Assembly (NCBI GenBank): GCA_964628455.1
Contig: CAZVPD010000064.1
Span: forward strand, 1 to 19,139
DNA: 19,139 nt
Origin: JAQVWU01 sp964628455
GTDB lineage: Bacteria; Bacillota; Clostridia; Oscillospirales; CAG-272
Direction: 5' to 3'
The stretch's first letter is position 1. Each line of letters starts with the position of its first letter. Below the pieces are notes generated by a model. That model searched no databases. It was not told the origin of the DNA and saw nothing but the letters and a program-made list of their open reading frames with translations. Shown one piece after another: positions 13,155 to 19,139 of the stretch. Both the position numbers and the translations under genes were made by a program.

Positions 13155-15454
13155 TCAGAATATGATCCTGTCCGCGCACCGCCATCCGGCGATCTCTTTT
13201 TTGACCGTATCCGTGTCGACGTAGTCGGTGACGACCTGTTTTTTGAGCAGGACATCGGGGACATAGCGGTCGTATTTCGGCACTTTGTATTCGTAGTCCT
13301 TTTTGATGATGCGTATCGTCCCGAGAGGGATGAACGCGTAAGGGTCCGGGGGAAGGTCCGCGAGTTTGTGCAGTTCCTCGAGGAACTCCGCGGCGCTGCC
13401 GTTTTCCTTTTTGAACGTCAGATAGTAGGGGCGCATGCCGAACATCTTGCGCATCCTGAACCTGCTTTTCAGATAGTAGGGGAGCATGTTTTTGATCGTA
13501 TGGTAGTTCCGGTGACCCACCCACGGCAGGATCCCTATGCTCCCGTCCTCAAGGTCGATGACGTTGCAGCGGTCAAAGCCCGACGCCCTAGCGTCCCTGC
13601 GGCTTTCTTCGAGGCATTTTTCGGCCGACATGCTCAGGTAAGGGTAAGCCGTGTCCTCGAACAGGATCTGTTTGATGCGTTTGATGATCCGGTCGTGCAC
13701 CAGCGCCCTGTCGCCCGGCCATAAAAAGCGAAGGTTCTTCGGCATCGGCTGCACGAACAGCAGCAGCCGCTTCTGGTCGACCCCCGTCACGAGCCAGTTG
13801 TATCCGGCGACGGTGATGTATTCGCCGATGTAGATCGGCTCCTCGATGTGGCCGATCTTCTCGGAGCCGTGCATGACCGCCCACTCCTCCTCGGTCGGAA
13901 AGACGCCGTAGAATTCATGCGAGTTGACGACTTTTTCGCCTTCGAGGCCGACGATCAGCCCGCCGTCCTGCAGCTGCTGCAGGTGTTCGGTCTCGAGCAG
14001 CGAACGGAGGAGCACGGCCAGGTCCTTCGGTTCGACCGACCCGAAGGGAGAAAGCGAGAGCACCGAGGATGCCAGCGCTTCGAGGCTCAGCTCACCGGCC
14101 GCGGCGGTCAGGCTCATGACCTGATGGTACAGCATGCTCATCGGGTATTTCAGAAGCTTGGGCGGTTCGATCCATTTTTCTTCGATGTAGAGCTGGATGA
14201 TGGCGATGATGTGGAGCAGCCGCCAGTGGATCCGCCTGAGCGGTCCGGGCGTCAGACCGGGGTCGTATTCCCAGTCGATGAACCACATCTCGGCGGGATT
14301 GCCCCGCCGTCCCGTCCTTCCCAGCCGCTGCACGAAGCTGGCCACCGATATCGGCGCTCCCAGCTGGAGCACGCGCTCGAGCCTGCCGATGTCGATGCCG
14401 AGTCCATAAAATGCTGTCTTGCGAATGGAGCATCANNNNNNNNNNCGAGTTCCATGGTGACGTTGGCCCCGATGACGACCGGTCCTTCGGACTCCTTCAT
14501 CCGGTTCTCCGCCTCTTCCCGCAGGGTCGCGGAGATGGCCCCGTGATGGACATAATAGCAGTCGGGGGTGCCGTTCATTTTCGCGATGTAGCGCATCGCC
14601 GCGATGGCCGCGTCGGGTTCGGGCCTGCCGTTTCCGAATATGATGGCTTTTTTATTCAGCGTCTTTTCATACGCGTAGAGCATGGACGGGTCCGTGTAAA
14701 GCCTGTTGTCGACCTCGAGCGCCGGCTGGATGAAATGCTCGACCGACAGCCGTATCTTCTGGGCCGGTCCGGAGGCAGTCGGGACCTCGACCGGAATGCC
14801 CGTGCCGGCCGCGAGCCATTTTTTCGGCAGCTCGTAATCGCCGAGTGTCGCCGAAAGGCCTATGCGGCGGGGGACTCCCCGGATATACTTCCCGAGCCTT
14901 TCGAGCTGGCACAGGATCTGCGTCCCCCTGTCCGAGCTCATAAAAGCGTGCATTTCGTCGATGATGACGAAGCGCAGGTCGCCGAAGATCCTCGTCAGGT
15001 CGTTGCCTCTGTTCAGCAGCATGCTCTCGAGCGATTCGGGCGTGATCTGCAGGACTCCCGACGGATCGCGCATGTATTTTTCCTTTTGGCTTCTCGGAAC
15101 GTCCCCGTGCCAGTGGCAGAGCGCGATGCCCGATTCTTTGACCAGGTCGGATAGGCGAGCAAACTGGTCGTTGATCAGCGCCTTCATCGGGGCGATGTAC
15201 AGCGCTCCCACGGACAGGGGAGGGTCTTCGAGCAGCAGGGTCAGCACAGGCAGGAAAGCGGCTTCGGTCTTTCCCGAAGCGGTGCCCGAGGACAGCAGCA
15301 GATGGCTGCCGGTATCGAAAAGAACCCGGCATGCCTCCGTCTGTATTTCACGGAGTTCCGTCCAGTTGTTTTTATAGATATATTCACGAATGAACGGAGC
15401 CAGCCTGCCGAAGGCTTTGGAACTCCCGGAAGACCCGGATGACATACTGTCCAT
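13155..15454 (-). CDS. Lhr-like DEAD/DEAH superfamily 2 helicase, second of a tandem pair (interrupted by assembly gap)
   Basis: An ATP-dependent nucleic-acid helicase of about 750 residues once the artificial gap is removed. The N-terminal part has motif I SGTASGKT (56-63), APMKALINDQ, TPESLE, the Walker B box DEMH (166-169, against DEVH in its paralogue) and SATLGD (201-206). After the N run it resumes in frame with GIDIGRLE and motif VI QRLGRTGRRGN. A long C-terminal region follows, ending in a YEYKVPKYD segment shared with the paralogue. The gap is not a biological frameshift: ATGGAACTCG before it and ATGGACTCGG after it are overlapping contig ends, separated by about 30 stray bases. The start follows the upstream stop by 4 bases. 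Because AAAGG touches ATG 15454, the ATG at 15445 may be used instead. Probably works with the adjacent ATPase on DNA. Confidence 0.88.
14436..14445. other. Assembly gap (10 N) inside the helicase gene
   Basis: Ten N bases. On the minus strand the left contig ends ATGGAACTCG. The right contig begins with about 28 unmatched bases and then ATGGACTCGG, continuing into the expected helicase motif GIDIG. Joining the two overlaps restores an intact gene whose length matches its paralogue. Confidence 0.9.
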
Positions 15455-15458
15455 CCTT

Positions 15459-17789
15459 TCACTCAGCCTCTCCGGCGGTCCAGGTATCGACTGTTTTCGA
15501 AAGCTCCGCCAGATCGATATAGTCGGCGATCAGCGCCTTTTTCTGCAGATACAGCGGGATAAACTCGTCGTATTTCGGGGGCTTGTATTCATATCCCCTT
15601 TTGAGGTCCAGTACCTCCTCGTCGGACAGGACGGACAGCAGGTCGATTTCATTGTGCAGCAGGTCCCGCAAATCCCGCAGCAGGTCCTCGCAGGTCCCCG
15701 ACGTCAGTTTGCAGAGGATGTAATAGGGCCTGAATCCCCCCAGGCTTTTGACGTCGATCCTGTCCGCCATGAATTTTCGCAGCAGCATCAGCACGGTGCA
15801 GAATTCGATGCTCCCGGCCCAGGGGAAGATGCAGACGGTGCGTCCGCCCAGGCTGACAATGTTGAGGCGCCCGATCCCCGTGTTTCTGGCCAGATACCGC
15901 GCTTCCTCAAGCCTGACCCTCGCGTTTTTCTGAAGGTAGGGATAGATCCTGTCGTCGTCGAGGATGTTTTTGATGTTGCCGACGATCATGATGTCGGTCT
16001 TGAAGTTGCCGCCCGCCCAGAAGGTCTTCACCCGCCCCCTGATCATGCGGACGAAAACGGTTTTCCGCTTTTCGTCGACTTCCAGAACCTCCCAGGTACG
16101 GCCGGCCAGGGTCAGGCGTTCGCCGACCGGCGGCGATTTCTCTATTTTGCCGATCATCCTCGAGTCGGACATCACGCTGAACTCCTCTTCCTCGGCGAAG
16201 ACGGCGTAGAATTTAAAATTGTTGACGATCTTCTCGCCGGTCAGCCCGACGATGATCCCCCCGTTTTCCAGAAGCTGCAGATGCTGCAGACCGATCAGAT
16301 GGTTCAGCAATATCCGGAAATCGTCCTCGCCGATCCGGCTGAAAGCGGACATGTTCAGCACGATGTTCGCCAGCTCGGAGGGCGATACTTCACCGAGGGC
16401 GGTGATGATGCTCATGGTCTGGTGGTAAAGCAGGTTCAGGGGATAGAGGACCTGCCGGGGAGTCTCGACCCAGCGCCTGTCCAGATACAGCTGTATGACC
16501 GATATGGTCTGCAGGAGCCTCCAGGGGACCTGCGCGGGGGGAAGGGGGACGCCCGAGGGGCGCTCCTCCTTGCACAGGAACCACATTTCGGAGGCGTTGC
16601 CCCGCCGGCCCGAACGGCCGAGGCGCTGCAGGAAGCTCGAAACGGAAAAAGGCGCGTTGATCTGGAAGATCGACTCCAGCCTGCCGACATCGATGCCCAT
16701 TTCCAGCGTGAGGGTGGCCGAGATGACCACAGGGCCCTGCGATTCTTTGATCTCGAACTCGGCGCTCTCGCGCAGGGAGGCGGAGATGCTGCCGTGATGG
16801 ACGTAGTAGATGTCGGGCATCCCCCGCAGCTCCGCGATCTGCCGCAGCATGGAGATGCTGGCTTCGGCGTCGTTTCGGAGATTCGCGAATATGATGCATT
16901 TTTTATCCAGCGTTTTTTCATACAGGTATTCCCAGTACGCCGAGGATTTCAGGTAATCGGGCGTTTCGAAAACGGTTTCGTTCTTTTGGCTGTCATCCGG
17001 GGGTCTCGGTGCGGTCAGAGCCGGCAGCATGACTTCAGGGTCTTTCGCTTCGGTCATGCTTTCCGCGGGATTTTCCTCTTCCGGTTCCTGCGGCTCGTAA
17101 AAATGCTCCACGGCAAGCCTGATCTTCTGTCCCGAGGCACGCACGGCAGGGGTGATGACCCTGCGTCCGGTCCCCGAAGCCAGCCATTTTTCCGCCGCGG
17201 CATAGTCGCCCAGCGTGGCGGACAGCCCTATGCGCCTGGGGCTGCAGGACGATGGAAGAAACCTCTGCAGCCTCTCCAGCTGGCAGAGGATCTGCAGGCC
17301 TCTGTCCTGACCCATGAAGGAATGCACCTCGTCGATGATGACAAAGCGCAGGTCTCCGAAAAGCCTGCTCAGCTCGTTGGCTTTATTGATGAGCATGCTC
17401 TCAAGCGACTCGGGGGTGATCTGCAGGATGCCCGAGGGATTTCTCAGCATGCTTTTTTTATGCGTCGGCGAAACGTCGCCGTGCCAGTGCCATACTTTGA
17501 TGTCCGCCTCTTTGAGAAGGTCGTTCAGGCGTTCGAACTGGTCGTTGATGAGGGCTTTGATGGGGGCTATATACAGGACCGCGATGCTCGCGCAGCTGTT
17601 TTCGGTCAGCTGTGTCAGGACAGGCAGAAAAGCCGCTTCNNNNNNNNNNCCGGATGCCAGAAGCAGGTGGCAGTCCGTTTCGAAGATGACCCTGCAGGCC
17701 TCCACCTGGATATCCCTGAGCTCCGTCCAGTTGTGCGCGTAGATATAATCCTGAATGAACGGCGAAAGCCGCGAAAAGACCCCGCTCAC
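15459..17789 (-). CDS. Lhr-like DEAD/DEAH superfamily 2 helicase, first of a tandem pair (Walker A lost in assembly gap)
   Basis: About 779 residues when the gap is filled. It is homologous to the following helicase over its whole length. It shows YIAPIKALINDQ, TPESLESML, DEVH (about 153-156), SATLGDY, IIFANLRNDAEA, ATLTLEMGIDVGR and QRLGRSGRRGN, then a C-terminal region ending in RGYEYKPPKYD. A 10-N run replaces the end of motif I: LLLAS-G is seen before it and EAAFLPVL after it, exactly where the paralogue has TASGKT. An acidic, proline-rich insert (about residues 230-285) between the two RecA-like lobes is absent from the paralogue. The GTG start overlaps the ATPase stop as GTGA and has GGAG 8 bases upstream. 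Lhr-like enzymes are 3'-5' nucleic-acid translocases. Similar helicases (BrxHI) accompany BrxD-type ATPases in BREX type 2, but function here is inference. Confidence 0.9.
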   Translation of the reverse strand: MSGVFSRLSPFIQDYIYAHNWTELRDIQVEACRVIFETDCHLLLASXXXXEAAFLPVLTQLTENSCASIAVLYIAPIKALINDQFERLNDLLKEADIKVWHWHGDVSPTHKKSMLRNPSGILQITPESLESMLINKANELSRLFGDLRFVIIDEVHSFMGQDRGLQILCQLERLQRFLPSSCSPRRIGLSATLGDYAAAEKWLASGTGRRVITPAVRASGQKIRLAVEHFYEPQEPEEENPAESMTEAKDPEVMLPALTAPRPPDDSQKNETVFETPDYLKSSAYWEYLYEKTLDKKCIIFANLRNDAEASISMLRQIAELRGMPDIYYVHHGSISASLRESAEFEIKESQGPVVISATLTLEMGIDVGRLESIFQINAPFSVSSFLQRLGRSGRRGNASEMWFLCKEERPSGVPLPPAQVPWRLLQTISVIQLYLDRRWVETPRQVLYPLNLLYHQTMSIITALGEVSPSELANIVLNMSAFSRIGEDDFRILLNHLIGLQHLQLLENGGIIVGLTGEKIVNNFKFYAVFAEEEEFSVMSDSRMIGKIEKSPPVGERLTLAGRTWEVLEVDEKRKTVFVRMIRGRVKTFWAGGNFKTDIMIVGNIKNILDDDRIYPYLQKNARVRLEEARYLARNTGIGRLNIVSLGGRTVCIFPWAGSIEFCTVLMLLRKFMADRIDVKSLGGFRPYYILCKLTSGTCEDLLRDLRDLLHNEIDLLSVLSDEEVLDLKRGYEYKPPKYDEFIPLYLQKKALIADYIDLAELSKTVDTWTAGEAE
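17640..17649. other. Assembly gap (10 N) over the Walker A motif
   Basis: Ten N bases where the paralogue encodes GTASGKT. The frame is preserved because the visible deficit against the paralogue (19 expected, 10 present) is 9 bases. The true length is unknown since 10 is a placeholder size also used at 14436. Confidence 0.9.
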
Positions 17790-19108
17790 AGCGTGAACTC
17801 CGCAGCTTCTTCTTCGTCGGTCTCGCTTCCGGAAGGCTGTTTTTTAAACAGGTCTCCGGCTCCGATCAGATCGGGAAAGGAGGACCCGGGATTCTGATGC
17901 ATATAGTTGAGGATGCCTATGTAGTCCCTGATGACCTCGCGCGGGGTCAGCAGTTCGTCCGCCCCGAGCCTGTTCGCGACGATCTGCATGAACGAAAGAA
18001 GCTCTTCGTCGGACAGCGTGAAACGGCAGTCAAACTGCTGCCTGTGCAGGTCCCCGACCTTTTTAAGCAGAACAAACAGCTCTTCCGCGGTCAGCTTGTC
18101 GAGATACATCAGCGGCCCCTGCATATCCTTCATCCCGTCCTTCATAAAGCGGCTGGCGGAAAGGCGGGTCCTCAGCGCCTCGTAGCTGAATAGCCCCCTG
18201 CGCATATCCTCCACGAACTGGGGGGTCCCGCACATGTAGATGCCCATGCCCGACACCTTGCCCTGCATGGCGTCGTTGAACATGTTCAGCAGTTTTTCAT
18301 AGTTGTTGTTTCTGGAGATCGTGTTTGAGATCTTATACAGGTTCACGCCTTCGTCCAGCAGGACGACAAAGCCCTTGCAGCCCAGAAGGGAGATGAAGGC
18401 GGAGAGGAGCTTGAGGTAATCGAACCATGTTTCGTCGGTGATGATGTTGCGTACGCCCAGTTCGGCGTAGGCGTCGGTTTTTGTGTTGTATTCCCCCCGA
18501 AGCCATTTCATGGCCGAACTCTTCAGTTCGTCGTTGCCCTCGTTCCAGCCCCTCCAGTAGGCGAGCAGGATCATCGAAAAGTCAAATCCGTGAACCAGCG
18601 TGTCGGTCGCCGTGATGGTCTTCCGGATGCTCAGCTCCACTTTCGGCGTGAGGTCCGGCGAATCGGCCGGCAGTCCCGTTTCCTGCATGACCTGCGTGAC
18701 AATACCGCCGATCCATTTTTCGAGCAGAGCGGGCAGGGCGCCCCCGTCGGGCCGCACGCCCGAGGACATGTTCCTCAGGAGTTCGCGGTAGGTGGCAAGA
18801 CCGCTGCCGCTGCCTCCGACCAGCTTCCTCTCGGGCGAAAGGTCCGCGTCTGTCACGACGTATCCCCTCTCCATCGCGTAATTGCGTATGATCTGCAGAA
18901 GAAAGCTTTTACCGCTCCCGTAACGCCCGACGATAAAGCGGAAGACCGCTCCGCCCTCCCCGATGTTGGAAAGGTCCGAAAGCAGCGTTTCGATTTCCCT
19001 TTTGCGGCCGACCGCGATGTATTCGAGGCCGATGCGCGGTGTAACGCCGGCGCTGAGCGAATTGATCAGCGCCGTGGTGATCCGTTTCGGTATTTTCATG
19101 GGGGGCAT
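17786..19108 (-). CDS. BrxD/DUF2791-like P-loop ATPase
   Basis: A 440-residue ATPase of the BREX ATP-binding (BrxD/DUF2791) type. Visible motifs are RIGLEYIAVGRKREIE (25-40, the family's opening), Walker A GRYGSGKS (61-68), DADLSPERKL (87-96), Walker B FVVLLDEG (247-254, D252/E253), a sensor-like IYMCGTPQF (290-298) and a possible arginine finger in LRTRLS (312-317). The C-terminus is acidic (TDEEEAAEF). The start has AGAGGA 8 bases upstream. The 30 bases before it contain an in-frame-independent TAA that could end an upstream gene, so the operon may extend past the window. Its stop overlaps the helicase start as GTGA. Relatives sit beside Lhr-like helicases in BREX type 2 and in predicted TerB-associated DNA-processing operons, so a DNA-loading or remodelling role with the helicases is likely. 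Confidence 0.9.
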   Translation of the reverse strand: MPPMKIPKRITTALINSLSAGVTPRIGLEYIAVGRKREIETLLSDLSNIGEGGAVFRFIVGRYGSGKSFLLQIIRNYAMERGYVVTDADLSPERKLVGGSGSGLATYRELLRNMSSGVRPDGGALPALLEKWIGGIVTQVMQETGLPADSPDLTPKVELSIRKTITATDTLVHGFDFSMILLAYWRGWNEGNDELKSSAMKWLRGEYNTKTDAYAELGVRNIITDETWFDYLKLLSAFISLLGCKGFVVLLDEGVNLYKISNTISRNNNYEKLLNMFNDAMQGKVSGMGIYMCGTPQFVEDMRRGLFSYEALRTRLSASRFMKDGMKDMQGPLMYLDKLTAEELFVLLKKVGDLHRQQFDCRFTLSDEELLSFMQIVANRLGADELLTPREVIRDYIGILNYMHQNPGSSFPDLIGAGDLFKKQPSGSETDEEEAAEFTL

Positions 19109-19139
19109 ATCCGTGTTCCTCTTTTGTCTGTTTTATTCC

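Noticed and set aside
14252..14445. Real frameshift or pseudogene in the second helicase
   Set aside because: The overlapping contig ends around the N run explain the break, and the downstream part continues in an open frame to a normal C-terminus.
15390..17897. Very long plus-strand open frame (835 codons) opposite the first helicase
   Set aside because: No recognisable motif. The minus strand encodes a helicase with all superfamily 2 motifs, so this is an antisense artefact of codon bias and of the N run hiding stops.

Overview
The window looks like a piece of a Clostridia-type (Bacillota) chromosome, probably from a metagenome assembly. The evidence is the strong GGAGG-type ribosome binding sites, near-consensus SigA promoters, a HydABC-type [FeFe] hydrogenase operon, and family assignments typical of anaerobic gut or sediment Firmicutes. 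Coding regions are GC-rich and the intergenic regions are strikingly AT-rich. Two fixed-length 10-N runs (14436-14445 and 17640-17649) mark scaffold joins. No rRNA, tRNA, transposase or CRISPR array was seen.

Layout. (1) 1-5013, minus strand: a three-gene operon for a soluble, probably electron-bifurcating [FeFe] hydrogenase. It consists of a NuoE/HndA-like subunit, a 1033-residue NuoF/HndC-like flavoprotein fused to a GltD/NfnB-like NAD(P)H:FAD oxidoreductase, and HydA/HndD cut by the window edge. (2) 5014-5640: an AT-rich promoter region and a GC-rich block of strong hairpins. (3) 5641-10082: a small uronate/pectin locus. It has an oligogalacturonate lyase-like protein (PL22) divergent from an AraC regulator, with overlapping promoters around a palindrome. 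Convergent to these is a GH4 glycosidase plus a URO-D-family protein, driven by a perfect TTGACA-N17-TATAAT promoter. (4) 10083-11887: a mostly non-coding, repeat-rich stretch with one small clostridial mobile-element-type protein gene. It holds a 12-bp repeat pair around GTAATTAC, two GTACCGCACGGTAC palindromes, and six palindromic or half-palindromic GGTGAC...GTCACC units at about 24-bp spacing. (5) 11888-19108, minus strand: a tightly coupled five-gene operon. It encodes a BrxD/DUF2791-like ATPase, two tandem paralogous Lhr-like superfamily 2 helicases, a small YjdJ-like acetyltransferase-fold protein and a GNAT acetyltransferase.

How the genes work together. The hydrogenase genes form one redox complex that would exchange electrons between H2, ferredoxin and NADH; the fused GltD-like module could add NADP(H). 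The PL22/AraC/GH4/URO-D block is a catabolic locus for pectin- or uronate-derived sugars. The ATPase and two helicases form a DNA-processing module resembling ATPase/helicase pairs seen in BREX type 2 and TerB-associated systems. It is the best candidate here for an incompletely described system; any upstream partner lies beyond 19139. The palindrome array at 11253-11387 is the most unusual non-coding signal.
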